A DNA stretch of 64,000 nucleotides from Bdellovibrio sp. ZAP7 (GTDB lineage: Bacteria > Bdellovibrionota > UBA1018 > CAIMNF01), in contig CAMCGZ010000003.1 in assembly GCA_945874535.1 (NCBI GenBank), positions 62,001 to 126,000 on the forward strand, written 5' to 3'. A model generated the notes under the pieces. That model was given only the letters and a program-made list of their open reading frames with translations. It ran no database searches and was not told the origin of the DNA. Made by a program: the position numbers and the translations under genes. The first letter of the stretch is position 1; each line of letters begins with the position of its first letter. Shown piece by piece: positions 34,689-44,154 of the stretch.

Positions 34689-34954
34689 TCAGACTCGTTC
34701 TCCTCACTTTATTGTGTTCATCCTGTTCCATGACCACACCGGCTCCCGGCTCATCGTTTGCCATGGAAGAGCTCGTTCTGATCGAGTTCGCAGCCCGATT
34801 GGAGGAGGACTACCATCGCCTTCATCCAGGCCAATCATCAGCGCCGATTTCCGCCAACGAGGGGAAAAGCATCTCTCCTCCACCGACAGATGTCGGATCG
34901 GACGAAGCCCACGAACCGGTTCGGGAACCGGTTCAATACGATCACGGCCAATGA
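34685..34954 (+). CDS. Small lipoprotein (89 aa)
   Basis: MIRLVLLTLLCSSCSM is a lipoprotein signal with lipobox LCSSC (Cys14). The mature part is short, with an acidic helix and a Pro/Ser-rich tail likely to be disordered. The ATG overlaps the stop of the HAMP-like protein, so the two are made together. It ends 3 bp before the convergent lipoprotein gene. Function unknown. Confidence 0.65.
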   Translation: MIRLVLLTLLCSSCSMTTPAPGSSFAMEELVLIEFAARLEEDYHRLHPGQSSAPISANEGKSISPPPTDVGSDEAHEPVREPVQYDHGQ

Positions 34955-34957
34955 ACT

Positions 34958-35659
34958 TCAGTTACCGAGCTGCTGCCACTCGGGCGACATACAGAGCGTG
35001 ATCATCACAGACCGCCACTTCCCAAGCTGAGTCGGTTTCCTTTCTGCGACACCCATCAGGGCTTGAATCACCTCGCCCGAAGGCTCTTCAAGTCGGTAAA
35101 AAATCCGATATGCTTTCTTGATCGACTCCGGTGACGGTGCATGAATCGATTGCTCGGCCTGACTTGCGTTCCACCCTGGAAAAACCTGTTCCATCAGGCG
35201 GGTGATTCGCAATGTGGCTGTCCCCCCGATCAAGCGCTCGCATAGCCTGGTGGTGAGTGCGAACCGCATCGGATTTGAAAGAGCTGGAAGGATCGGTGTG
35301 ATGTCGTTGTTGCACTCTTTACCCGGAAACTCCCGCTTCACTCCCCCTGAGGCTGAATCCAAAATCTCTGAAGCTTCGTACAAATCACAGGATCCACCGT
35401 AATCCCCTTGGTAAATAATCGATACAAATTCGGAATAGTCCGGATCATTCGCCGAGACACGGAAAATTTCCTCCATTGTCGTCCGGATCACTCGCCGATC
35501 CCCGATCTGGGACTCTACCGGGTACTCCGTATCCATCAACTTGGCTGAAGCGATCGACCTGGCAGTATGATCATTGAATTTGAGTTCAGAGATGTTCGGG
35601 GTACACGCAGCCAACCCGAACAAGCCGAGAATTGCCGGTAAGAATCGCTTCTCAGACAT
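34958..35659 (-). CDS. Lipoprotein of the DUF1501/c-heme operon
   Basis: 233 aa. MSEKRFLPAILGLFGLAACTP has lipobox LAAC (Cys19). The mature protein is mostly helical with several Cys (YGGSCDLYEASEIL, FPGKECNND, LTTRLCERL, ITLCMSPEW). The final segment (WRSVMITLCMSPEWQQLGN) resembles the 'lcmSPeF' ending seen in proteins encoded beside planctomycete-type c-heme proteins. It overlaps the DUF1501-like gene by 8 bp and is third in its operon. No family assigned with confidence. Confidence 0.75.
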   Translation of the reverse strand: MSEKRFLPAILGLFGLAACTPNISELKFNDHTARSIASAKLMDTEYPVESQIGDRRVIRTTMEEIFRVSANDPDYSEFVSIIYQGDYGGSCDLYEASEILDSASGGVKREFPGKECNNDITPILPALSNPMRFALTTRLCERLIGGTATLRITRLMEQVFPGWNASQAEQSIHAPSPESIKKAYRIFYRLEEPSGEVIQALMGVAERKPTQLGKWRSVMITLCMSPEWQQLGN

Positions 35660-37364
35660 TCTTCGGCCCTCCCACGGTTGAGACCCACTCTCCGTTTGTA
35701 CCCTTGGTGATCAAAGGATGATGGTTCGGGGCGGGGCTCGGAATCTGGAGCAGTGATGCAACGGTCGAAACTGCATTACCATAGCCAGCCTTCTGGCCCC
35801 CGAGAGTGACCAGCCCCGCTGCCTCACCCCAAGTATTCCGTTTCTGGAGTGCCTGGGTGGCTTCAATCTTGATGTCTCCCACGACCGTGGTGTTTTTGAT
35901 CTGCCCGGAGAGTATCGAGTAATTCGAGCCGGCAGGCCCGTGATCGGCGCCTTTGCCGTCGTCCCAGGCATCGCGGGCGAACTCAGACGTCAGTGTGATC
36001 ACCGTCTTATCGAACAAGTTCCCGCCATCAGGAGTGGCCCTGGACTTCAATTGCTCGATCAGCTCGTACAAGCATGAAGAAAGTCCCCTAAAATACCTAG
36101 AGAATGAAACCAATTGGACATAAGCACCCGAGGCGTGAGCGTCCACTGAAATGACGGTGGTTCCTCCAGCAGCATCGACATTCTGGGCTCCACGGAAGGA
36201 AGCACCGAGCACGATATTTGCGAAAGATGAGAAATCTCTCTGGAACATGGACCCGCCCGTCATCATGAACTCACTGACGGCGAATCCGGGAGCCAAATAC
36301 TCGATATTACTACCGGTGGTGAGCATGGAAGTGATGTCTGCTCCAGTGTAGTATCCGAAAGTGCCGGCGATCTCCGTACGGAATGGGTTGACCTGGTCTT
36401 GACCGACGAGAGGAACATCATCCGCCCCCGCGAGTCGAAGACTGGCTTCGCCGAACGACCTGGACAACAAGGACTGATACTTCGCAACGAGGGAATTGTA
36501 GACCGTGTTCAACTGGGCATAATCCAGCTTCATCAGGCGCTTGGCGTTCTGGCGCTGGATATAGCTGTTCGGGAACATGCGGTGCCGATCCCCTGCTTGC
36601 CTTTTCATCGCCTCAAGAGCGACATCCATCGCATCACCCACTGAAGATGAATTGGACTCGAGTACAGTCGTTAGCAAATCGAACGGCGAGAACAACTTGG
36701 TCAACGGTCCGGAGGAAGCCAGGTACTCCATCGGGATACCCTTACTGGAACGGTAAAAACGCTTATCCGTCCGGTAGCCGACTGCCGGAAACACTTTATG
36801 CGATGACTCGGCAAGGATCCCACCGAGAGATGCTCCGCCCGGAGGTGCAACGGGTAACCCGGCATTGACGTGCCCATCGAGGGTGTGAAGCCCCCTCATC
36901 ATCAGCATATTTTTTGCCAGAAGATCCATCTGAGCTGAGCCGCCACCCGGGCGGGCAATCTTCCCGGCCCAAAGGTATGGCAAGTGCACTCCATTCACTT
37001 GATGAGTGGCGTATTCGCCACAATAGCCCGCAATCCCTTCATGGGTCGACAGTGCCGGATTGAGGCGCGTGATCAACATGGATGTCTTAGGATCATTCTG
37101 GGCGTTGTAACGGAACCCATCCGAGCTGCCATTGGGTCTGAGCGGGCAATCCCAGAACCAGCGGGAGGGTGCACCGTTCATGCAAACATTGATGAGTTTC
37201 ATCGAGTTGTCATAGGCCCCTTCGCCTCCAATGGCTTGCGCCTCGGCCCGGTAGGTGTACCCGTTCATGATATGAGAGAGGAAGTAAGCCAGTGGTGAAT
37301 AAAGCAACCAACCGGCTCCGAACCCTTGTGCGGACTGCTTCAGAAACTTCCTCCGGTTCATCAC
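35652..37364 (-). CDS. Tat-exported DUF1501-like protein
   Basis: 570 aa. The N-terminus MMNRRKFLKQSAQGFGAGWLLYSPLAYFL is a twin-arginine signal (Arg4-Arg5). TLTSEFARDAWDDGKGADHGPAGSNYSILSG is the metal-site-like segment of DUF1501 proteins, which belong to the alkaline phosphatase/sulfatase-like fold. Tat export implies folding, perhaps with a metal, before leaving the cytoplasm. Its start overlaps the stop of the upstream CxxCH gene (ATGA). In other bacteria DUF1501 proteins sit beside c-heme partners, but the reaction is unknown. Confidence 0.8.
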   Translation of the reverse strand: MMNRRKFLKQSAQGFGAGWLLYSPLAYFLSHIMNGYTYRAEAQAIGGEGAYDNSMKLINVCMNGAPSRWFWDCPLRPNGSSDGFRYNAQNDPKTSMLITRLNPALSTHEGIAGYCGEYATHQVNGVHLPYLWAGKIARPGGGSAQMDLLAKNMLMMRGLHTLDGHVNAGLPVAPPGGASLGGILAESSHKVFPAVGYRTDKRFYRSSKGIPMEYLASSGPLTKLFSPFDLLTTVLESNSSSVGDAMDVALEAMKRQAGDRHRMFPNSYIQRQNAKRLMKLDYAQLNTVYNSLVAKYQSLLSRSFGEASLRLAGADDVPLVGQDQVNPFRTEIAGTFGYYTGADITSMLTTGSNIEYLAPGFAVSEFMMTGGSMFQRDFSSFANIVLGASFRGAQNVDAAGGTTVISVDAHASGAYVQLVSFSRYFRGLSSCLYELIEQLKSRATPDGGNLFDKTVITLTSEFARDAWDDGKGADHGPAGSNYSILSGQIKNTTVVGDIKIEATQALQKRNTWGEAAGLVTLGGQKAGYGNAVSTVASLLQIPSPAPNHHPLITKGTNGEWVSTVGGPKNV

Positions 37365-39070
37365 AGCCCCCGATCCGGCGTTACGAAGGTTTCGGAGGCG
37401 ATAATGCTCCTCAGAAGCTCCTTCACCGATTGATTCTGCTTCAGTTGCTTGCCTAGCTCGATTACACGACTCCTGTAAAGCTTTTGGCTATTGGTCAAGG
37501 CAACTGGATAAAGAGGATCGCTGATGTCGCCCAGGTGAACCGGAACACCGGTCAGCCACTCGAAATACCGCTTCGCTCCACACGCATAAAAATCCTGGGT
37601 GTTTGCGAGCGCCGATCCGAATGCCTGCATCCCTTCAACCGGAATTTGAACCATGGAACCATCATAACTCCGGTACTGAATCACACCCTTTGCCGGTCGG
37701 TCGGAGAAGTCGGGGTCGGGTTCGAGTTCCGGATACGCCGAAAAAGGAAGCGTTGCCGTTTTCTTCATGAAAAACCGGGTGGGTTTGGTCGCATTTCCAT
37801 CTGAACTCAAAATTGAATACATATTCCGGATCGCCCCTGCTCCGACATCCATGGTTTGATGACAGCTCATGCAAGCGATCCCGGAACGCCAGGGGAACTC
37901 GGAGTTGGGTCGGAGGGTGTGCATCACATCCGACGAACGCAGTGCAGGAAGCTGGAGACAGAGGGCATCTTCGAAAACATGCTTGGTCCATAGTCGATAA
38001 CTTCGAATGCCTCCATCAGGACGGACACTCAGGTTCCCGAGCGCTTTATTGTTATTCATGAGCAGGTAGGTCTGCGTGCCGATGAAGCCCGCACCCATGT
38101 GCTCATTCACATTTCCCTCGAAATACTTGTTCCGGAGATTGGCGCGTCCAATTGCGCCTGTGGAGGCCAGTCGGTAATTGAATCGTTCACGGTGTACGAC
38201 TTTTACAGTATTGACCACGCTCGAGGGCACCAGGCCGTTCAGAATGCCCGTCTCTACCAACTCGGGGTACCAGGGAAAGCCCCCGTTGATCTGCGGACTG
38301 GCCGCGACATTCGATGGAGCTGCATTGGTGTTCTGAGCAGAAGATGTGATGCAATCCTTGCAGCAGACAGGTACCGATGTGCAGGTCGGAATGCCATCCC
38401 CCGGTATGACTGAACAGGGGTTGTCACATGGATTCCGGAGCATCGACGAATAGCTATTTCCGAAATCGAAAAAGGGCTCTCGCTTGCCATTCACCATTCC
38501 GTCTTTCATAGTGAATAGAAAATCCGCTGTTTTTTCCCGGCGATTCGAATTGAGGGAAAACCGTCTCGCCCTGAGATCATGGGTCCGGGTGATGAGAGCC
38601 GAATACGGCTCATTTTTTTTGAGAGCGCTGTAGACGAAGTGATAAGCTGGGCTGTTCACATCGTGGATCTCGGCATTCCGGATCGACCCGAGTCCATTCG
38701 AATAATCACTCACAACGAGTTGACTCCGATGAAACTCCAGAAATGAGCTGATCACCTTGGACCCGCGGGTCGAACTGGCGCTAGAGGATGGAGCCTGAAT
38801 CAGTCCTGAGTCGTCGAGCTCACCGAGAGCCAGGATCTCCATGCAAGCCTCGGTACCGTTCTTTTGGCCACTCTTCACTGCGGTCCAGAGCGGGTCTGCC
38901 TCCGGCATCCGTTCTTTCAAAAACAAGCCTGCGCACTTGGAGAGGCGCTTCAATTCGGAAATGATGATTGGGGAATCGACGGACTGTGCAAAAACTTGGA
39001 ATGATCCGGACACACCGAACAGCCCGATAAAGATCTGAAGCCAACAATTCCTCACACGAATTCCCCTCAT
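37361..39070 (-). CDS. Secreted CxxCH (c-heme-type) protein, partner of the DUF1501-like protein
   Basis: 569 aa with a signal peptide (LQIFIGLFGVSGSFQVFA). A single heme-binding motif lies in FPWRSGIACMSCHQTMDVGAG (~residue 400), in the context used by planctomycete-type DUF1588/DUF1585-like proteins. The C-terminal segment (ACGAKRYFEWLTGVPVHLGD...LRSIIASETF) also fits those families. An insertion at ~210-245 holds a run of cysteines (NPCDNPCSVIP...TCTSVPVCCKDCI), unusual for the family. First gene of a three-gene reverse operon. Confidence 0.75.
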   Translation of the reverse strand: MRGIRVRNCWLQIFIGLFGVSGSFQVFAQSVDSPIIISELKRLSKCAGLFLKERMPEADPLWTAVKSGQKNGTEACMEILALGELDDSGLIQAPSSSASSTRGSKVISSFLEFHRSQLVVSDYSNGLGSIRNAEIHDVNSPAYHFVYSALKKNEPYSALITRTHDLRARRFSLNSNRREKTADFLFTMKDGMVNGKREPFFDFGNSYSSMLRNPCDNPCSVIPGDGIPTCTSVPVCCKDCITSSAQNTNAAPSNVAASPQINGGFPWYPELVETGILNGLVPSSVVNTVKVVHRERFNYRLASTGAIGRANLRNKYFEGNVNEHMGAGFIGTQTYLLMNNNKALGNLSVRPDGGIRSYRLWTKHVFEDALCLQLPALRSSDVMHTLRPNSEFPWRSGIACMSCHQTMDVGAGAIRNMYSILSSDGNATKPTRFFMKKTATLPFSAYPELEPDPDFSDRPAKGVIQYRSYDGSMVQIPVEGMQAFGSALANTQDFYACGAKRYFEWLTGVPVHLGDISDPLYPVALTNSQKLYRSRVIELGKQLKQNQSVKELLRSIIASETFVTPDRGL

Positions 39071-39172
39071 TCGCCCCCCTCTCTAGAATAGGTGGAGTTC
39101 CAATGACATTCAATATTTATACCAATTTTGTTTAATCTAACCCTCAGTGTGACGGGTTTTTGACGCCTCAAA

Positions 39173-39574
39173 TCACCAATCCCGTGAAGAGCGACGACTC
39201 TTCTTTTCTGAATGCCGCCTTTTACTCTCCTTGGCTTTTAAGCGACTCGAGTAAGACTGACGGGTTTTCTTCCGCTTTTTAGGAACATGGAGTGCCTGCT
39301 CGATCATCGCCCCGAACTTCTGGATGCAATCCTCGCGATTCTTTTTCTGGTCCCGGAAACGATCGCTCATGAGCACCACTTGCCCGGACTCATTCAACTT
39401 CAATTTTTCCAACAGCCTCAAGCGCTCTTCCTCGGTGATGGACGGACTGGAATGAAGGTCCCACTTGAGAACCGCCTTACTGTTCACTTTATTCACATTT
39501 TGCCCTCCAGGACCGGAACTTCGGGCATAAGAGAATTCGAACTCACTTTCAGGGATGTGAACGATACGTGACAT
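39173..39574 (-). CDS. arfB: Alternative ribosome-rescue factor / peptidyl-tRNA hydrolase ArfB
   Basis: 133 aa from the ATG at 39574, with aggatgga just upstream. YARSSGPGGQNVNKVNSKAV holds the catalytic GGQ motif of class I release-factor-like proteins. The C-terminal tail is extremely basic (KKRKKTRQ...KRRHSEKK), as needed to enter the empty mRNA channel. It frees ribosomes stalled without a stop codon. Divergent from the photolyase gene with 35 bp between starts. Confidence 0.93.
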   Translation of the reverse strand: MSRIVHIPESEFEFSYARSSGPGGQNVNKVNSKAVLKWDLHSSPSITEEERLRLLEKLKLNESGQVVLMSDRFRDQKKNREDCIQKFGAMIEQALHVPKKRKKTRQSYSSRLKAKESKRRHSEKKSRRSSRDW

Positions 39575-39609
39575 GGATTCCATCCTACTCCGGATCAATA
39601 GTTTATGGT

Positions 39610-41097
39610 ATGTTGAACAAAATGAAGCCCCAGTCCGCCGTTCATCTTGTCTGGTTCAAGCGAGACCTCCGGACCCAAGACCATCAGGCCTTGGCAGCAG
39701 CACTTGCATCAGGTCCGACGGCGGGCTTGTTTGTATTCGAAGATGAATGGCTTCAGTCCGAAGATTTTGCGCCCTGTCACCTTCAATTCGTTCTGGAGTG
39801 TTTGACGGAGTTACGTGCTTCACTTGCCCGGATCGGGGTCCCCCTCCTGGTCCGCCACGGTTCGATCATCGGTGTGCTCGATGCCCTACACCGGGAACAC
39901 GCGATTCACACTTTGTATTCGCACCAGGAAACCGGGCTCGATTGGTCTTTCAGACGGGATCAGTCAATCCAGGTGTGGTGCCGCCACTATTCCATTTCTT
40001 GGCAAGAGTTCAAGCAATTCGGTGTGGTGAGAAGGCTGAAGGATCGGAAGACCTGGCCCGAAAAACGCTCTCTCATCATCGATCGGCAGCTGATCCGCGT
40101 GAGTGGTCAAAGCACTCTCAAATCCCCTTGGCCCGAGTTATCGGGAGAGATCCCCATTCCGGATCCGGCGCAGCTGAAGCCGGGGGCCCAAAAGGGCGGA
40201 AGAACAGAAGCCCAGGCCCTCTTGTGCTCTTTTTTCGAGGATCGCGGTGAACACTATTCCGGGTCCATCTCATCCCCCAATACCGCCGGCGAAGGGTGTA
40301 GCCGCCTCAGTCCCCATCTGTCATGGGGCACACTCTCGCTATCGGAAGTCCATGCTTCGATCAGGATGAAGCGTTCGGCTCTCCACGCACTGCCTCGGGC
40401 AGGCAAATGGCTTCGTTCAATTGAACAATTTGAAAGCCGCCTTTGGTGGCACTGCCATTTCATCCAAAAGCTCGAATCCGAGCCTTCGATGGAATTCGAA
40501 AACGTGAACCGTGAATTCGACGGCATGCGCGAAAGTGAATTCGACGAAACCAAGTTCGAAGCCTGGTGCAAGGGCGAAACGGGATTTCCGATGATCGACG
40601 CTTGCATGCGGGCACTGCACCGGAACGGCTGGATCAATTTCAGGATGCGGGCGATGTTACTCAGTTTTGCGACCTATCAACTCTGGCTCCATTGGAAAAA
40701 ACCGGCTGTTTTTCTGGCCCGGCACTTCGTCGACTTCGAGCCCGGAATTCACTACAGCCAGGTTCAGATGCAAGCCGGAGTCACCGGAATCAACACCATT
40801 CGGATTTACTCTCCGAAAAAACAACTCCTCGATCAGGATCCCGAGGGCCGGTTTATCAGAGCACACCTTCCGGAACTGGCACGTGTACCGGTCAGTGATC
40901 TCGCCGAACCTCACCTGATGCCGCCTCTACTCCAGCTGGAATCCGGCTTTCAAGCCGGAGTGCACTACCCGATGCCGATTGTCGATCCGGATGAGAGTTA
41001 CCGTCGAGCGAAGGAGCGGATCTTCGAGTGGAAAAATCGATCTGAAGTCAGGAAGGCGGCAAAACGAGTGCTGAACCGTCATACTTCCAACATTTGA
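39610..41097 (+). CDS. Cryptochrome/photolyase family flavoprotein
   Basis: 495 aa. HLVWFKRDLRTQDHQALAAAL is the N-terminal photolyase domain. The FAD-binding domain has ETGFPMIDACMRALHRNGWINFRMRAMLLSF and GITGINTIRIYSPKKQ-like segments. The canonical Asn-Gly-Gly-Trp stretch that faces the flavin is replaced by IHYSQVQMQAGVTG, a variant found in one bacterial branch. It would repair UV pyrimidine dimers or act as a blue-light sensor. ATG 39622 is an alternative start. Confidence 0.88.
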   Translation: MLNKMKPQSAVHLVWFKRDLRTQDHQALAAALASGPTAGLFVFEDEWLQSEDFAPCHLQFVLECLTELRASLARIGVPLLVRHGSIIGVLDALHREHAIHTLYSHQETGLDWSFRRDQSIQVWCRHYSISWQEFKQFGVVRRLKDRKTWPEKRSLIIDRQLIRVSGQSTLKSPWPELSGEIPIPDPAQLKPGAQKGGRTEAQALLCSFFEDRGEHYSGSISSPNTAGEGCSRLSPHLSWGTLSLSEVHASIRMKRSALHALPRAGKWLRSIEQFESRLWWHCHFIQKLESEPSMEFENVNREFDGMRESEFDETKFEAWCKGETGFPMIDACMRALHRNGWINFRMRAMLLSFATYQLWLHWKKPAVFLARHFVDFEPGIHYSQVQMQAGVTGINTIRIYSPKKQLLDQDPEGRFIRAHLPELARVPVSDLAEPHLMPPLLQLESGFQAGVHYPMPIVDPDESYRRAKERIFEWKNRSEVRKAAKRVLNRHTSNI

Positions 41098-41149
41098 GCA
41101 GTGGTCTTTACGAGTCCGGACAGCCCGTTTATCCTATGACCGGGTATCC

Positions 41150-42286
41150 ATGATCCATCGAAAGCTCTCATCCCTACTGCTCGCACTCCTGATTGCCGGC
41201 AATCCGTCGGGGTCATTTGCCACAGATTGCGATCAAGTGTTCCGCACCCTGCTACAGGGGATTACCGCGCCCCAAGCCACGGTAGATGCGAAGAGCCTGG
41301 TCAAGAAGATCGGAAATTCGACACGGGAACAGAGTGTTCAGAATGGACTGCATTTTGATGATCAGATTCGAGCGATCGAAACGATCGCCAAGAGGGATCC
41401 GACCTTCAAGAAACTCCATGACATGTTCGAACAAAAACAGTTCACCTTCGCAGTCGACACCAGTCGCGAAGCCCGAATGGACATCTTGAAGGGTGGGATC
41501 AAAAACCAGCATGAGATCGCTGGCTCGAATGGCGTATTCAATCCGGGAGCCCGCAATGTTGTGGAGTCGAGGTACCTGAGGCTGGATCCTTCCGAATACG
41601 AACGGGTCGCAGCCCCGGTCAAACCGAAATCCATGTACCTGGTTCCAGAGCCCTCGACGGGCATCGAGTTCACGCCCACCCACTACAGCCTCGACGCATT
41701 TCAACAAAAAAGGATCGGCGACACTTGGATTCTGAAGCGGGAAGCCGTTGAAGAAAACACATTGGTGACCGTGGGGGATAGTCTCGACCGGGCCTTCATC
41801 GAATCCGGACTGGTCGACGACTGGCGCTCGATGGAAGTACTTCCGGACCAGAAGATGACCGAAAAGCTCGCAGTGGATTACCTGCTCCCACTCGACTGGG
41901 CCAAAACATCCATCCCTTTCTATTACCGTGAAGTCCAGCAACACAACAAACTCCGGTTCGTGGAACCGGATGCGTACACCCGCTCCTACAACAAACGGGT
42001 CGAAGAGGGCGAACACCCCCCGACTTGGCTGAGCATTCTCGAAAACTCATCGCAGCCTGATTTCAACAAGAAGTTCCTGAAAAAATTCCCCGAGCTCGCT
42101 CCCTTTGAGAGTGAGCAGCTCTTCCGGCCTTACGGGAATTATGTCGAAGGACTTCATTTCGGCGAATTACCGGCTTCCAAAATCAAGGCTTTCATCTACC
42201 ACTCTGACCCGCCGAGTGCGCAGGAGCTGGTTGAGTTCGAAAGGCTTGGGATAGAAGTGATTGATGGCCGGGGAAAATACAAGTGA
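41150..42286 (+). CDS. Secreted protein of unknown function (378 aa)
   Basis: A signal peptide (LSSLLLALLIAGNPSGSFA, cleavage near residue 25) precedes a soluble mixed alpha/beta protein. GGIKNQHEIAGSNGVFNPGARNVVE is the most distinctive stretch; it recalls proteins of the DUF3626 type, but that resemblance is not firm. Only one Cys follows the signal. The stop overlaps the start of the DUF3095 gene as GTGA, so the pair is translationally coupled, although one product is exported and the other cytoplasmic. Confidence 0.7.
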   Translation: MIHRKLSSLLLALLIAGNPSGSFATDCDQVFRTLLQGITAPQATVDAKSLVKKIGNSTREQSVQNGLHFDDQIRAIETIAKRDPTFKKLHDMFEQKQFTFAVDTSREARMDILKGGIKNQHEIAGSNGVFNPGARNVVESRYLRLDPSEYERVAAPVKPKSMYLVPEPSTGIEFTPTHYSLDAFQQKRIGDTWILKREAVEENTLVTVGDSLDRAFIESGLVDDWRSMEVLPDQKMTEKLAVDYLLPLDWAKTSIPFYYREVQQHNKLRFVEPDAYTRSYNKRVEEGEHPPTWLSILENSSQPDFNKKFLKKFPELAPFESEQLFRPYGNYVEGLHFGELPASKIKAFIYHSDPPSAQELVEFERLGIEVIDGRGKYK

Positions 42287-43458
42287 GCCTAGCTTCCCAC
42301 GAGAGTTTTTACCGCGATCTGACCCCTATCACGGATTTTGCCTCACTGGCTCAACTATCGCAGTACACTGCTGTCCCTTTGGATTGGTGGATGATCTTGA
42401 CAGACATCCGTGGATCCACCCGAGCCATCCGTGAGGGACGGTACAAGGACGTGAATACTTTGGGCGCCGCCACCATTGCTGTCGCTCGAAGAGTTCTCGG
42501 AAAACTGGAGTTTCCATTCGCATTCGGAGGGGATGGGGCCACCCTACTGGTACCGGATGGCCACCAGGAGCAGGTTTTGGCTAGCTTGGCTGGGCTGAGA
42601 GACCTCGCTTCAGTGAACTTCGGTCTCGAACTCAGGCTCGCGAGTGTCAGAATCTCAGAACTTGAGAAGCTCGGTGCTCATGTCCAAGTGGCCAAGTTCG
42701 CAGTTTCAGATACTTGCACCATTGCAGAATTCCGAGGAGAAGGGCTACGTTTGGCCGAGGAGCAATTCAAACAGCCGGGGAGTACTCTTGAATATCGGGG
42801 GCCGGGTACTGCCGACCCCGATCTGCGCGGTCTCTCCTGCCGCTGGAAACCATTCCAGTCCCGGAACGGTGTGATGCTCACCGTAATCATTGAACCCCGC
42901 TCCGGTACCGGACATGACCCGTCCGTCACCTTCGAACGCTTGGTCAAACAAATGGACGCTCTCTTTCCCGACGGTATGGATTCGGCAAACCCGGGCCTCG
43001 CTGAGTTGCGTGGGTACCGGCCGAGCGCGACCTTGCTCAGGGAAGAGGCCCGTTTTCAAAAGCCTGGCCTTTCCGGTTCAAGACTCCTCCGTATTTTTGA
43101 GATCCTTGTGGCTGGGTTCCTATTCAATCGGCGGATCCCTGTCCCGGTCCTACGACAATACGTTCGCGACACTCCGGCACACTGTGACTTTCGAAAGTTC
43201 GACTCTTCCTTGCGTGCGGTCCTGGACTGCACACCCGAACAAGTCCGGGCACTCGAAACCTTACTGAAACAGGAACACGAGTCTGGAGCCATCCATTACG
43301 GAACTTGCCAATCGAACGAAGCCTTGATGACCTGCCTCGTAGAGGGATTGAATCCGGGCGAGCACTTGCACTTTATCGATGGTTCCGATGGCGGCTATGC
43401 TCTTGCCGCCGAACAGATGAAGCTGCAAAAGACCAGATTGCTCACTTCACGCACTTGA
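42283..43458 (+). CDS. DUF3095 family protein (nucleotidyl-cyclase-like fold)
   Basis: 391 aa from a GTG coupled to the gene before. WWMILTDIRGSTRAIREGRYKDVN and FPFAFGGDGATLLVPD are the DUF3095 signature and resemble the metal-binding strands of class III adenylate/guanylate cyclases (T/V-D-I-x-G-S-T and G-D-G). ATIAVARRVLGKL links them. The family has no proven activity. The C-terminal ~150 residues form a separate helical region. No membrane segment. Confidence 0.88.
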   Translation: MSLASHESFYRDLTPITDFASLAQLSQYTAVPLDWWMILTDIRGSTRAIREGRYKDVNTLGAATIAVARRVLGKLEFPFAFGGDGATLLVPDGHQEQVLASLAGLRDLASVNFGLELRLASVRISELEKLGAHVQVAKFAVSDTCTIAEFRGEGLRLAEEQFKQPGSTLEYRGPGTADPDLRGLSCRWKPFQSRNGVMLTVIIEPRSGTGHDPSVTFERLVKQMDALFPDGMDSANPGLAELRGYRPSATLLREEARFQKPGLSGSRLLRIFEILVAGFLFNRRIPVPVLRQYVRDTPAHCDFRKFDSSLRAVLDCTPEQVRALETLLKQEHESGAIHYGTCQSNEALMTCLVEGLNPGEHLHFIDGSDGGYALAAEQMKLQKTRLLTSRT

Positions 43459-43465
43459 ACTCTTT

Positions 43466-44130
43466 TTACAAGGGTGTGTACCGGGCGCGACTGTGCTGAA
43501 TCACGCGCTTTCCGGATTCATCGGCCGGTCCGTCCCACTTCATCCGGAACTCTAACGCTGAGTCGGGAAGTGAATAGATTTTCATGGTTAAAAAAGAATC
43601 CTCACCGATCTGAATCCGGTCCTCTGGAATGCTTCCAAGCTCATCAGATGTGGAACCCTCCCCGTCTTGAATCACATGGGTGATGGCTTCGATGAGTTTC
43701 CCGTTTTTGAATCCGATTTTAATCTCACGCTGCTGGGTATCCCTGACCTGATTCAGGAGATCGAGACCGACGCTGGCCTGAAAAGAGGCATTCATGGCGT
43801 CTTCCCCATCGCCTTCGCCCACTCCATCGCACTCCAGCTCCACATCGAAGTTTTTCCCGGACCGAGCAACTGCTGAAAACGACTTTCCAGTCGACTCCGA
43901 CTCCTCATGGATCTGCAGCTCACTGAGTTCGTACTTGGCGAGGGGGAATTGCTCCCGCTTCGTCAGAGGGATCAGACCCGCCTCAACTAAAGAAAATGGC
44001 ACCGGGCAGGCAGACTTCTTGCCAGTCATGCCGCTGAGAGACTTCGATGCCCCATTCAGGCCCTGAGCGCGGGCAATCCAACGATCAAAATCAGCGCCGA
44101 CGAAACACGATAGAGGGGGCGAAACTTCAT
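43466..44130 (-). CDS. Secreted protein with an apparent one-base frameshift after its signal peptide
   Basis: From the ATG at 44130, eight bases after an AGGAG, a 24-residue signal peptide reads MKFRPLYRVSSALILIVGLP and ends ALRA, then meets TGA at 44056-44058. The mature sequence continues in another frame (GASKSLSGMTGKKSACPVPF...) to 43466. One added base in the GGGCC at 44059-44064 would fuse them at a normal cleavage site. The mature part (~200 aa) is beta-rich (DFSLTMKIYSL, ALEFRMKWDGPADESGKRV) with no recognised family. A very good promoter lies upstream. Confidence 0.7.
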
Positions 44131-44154
44131 TGAATGTTCTCCTAGTGAGGCGGG

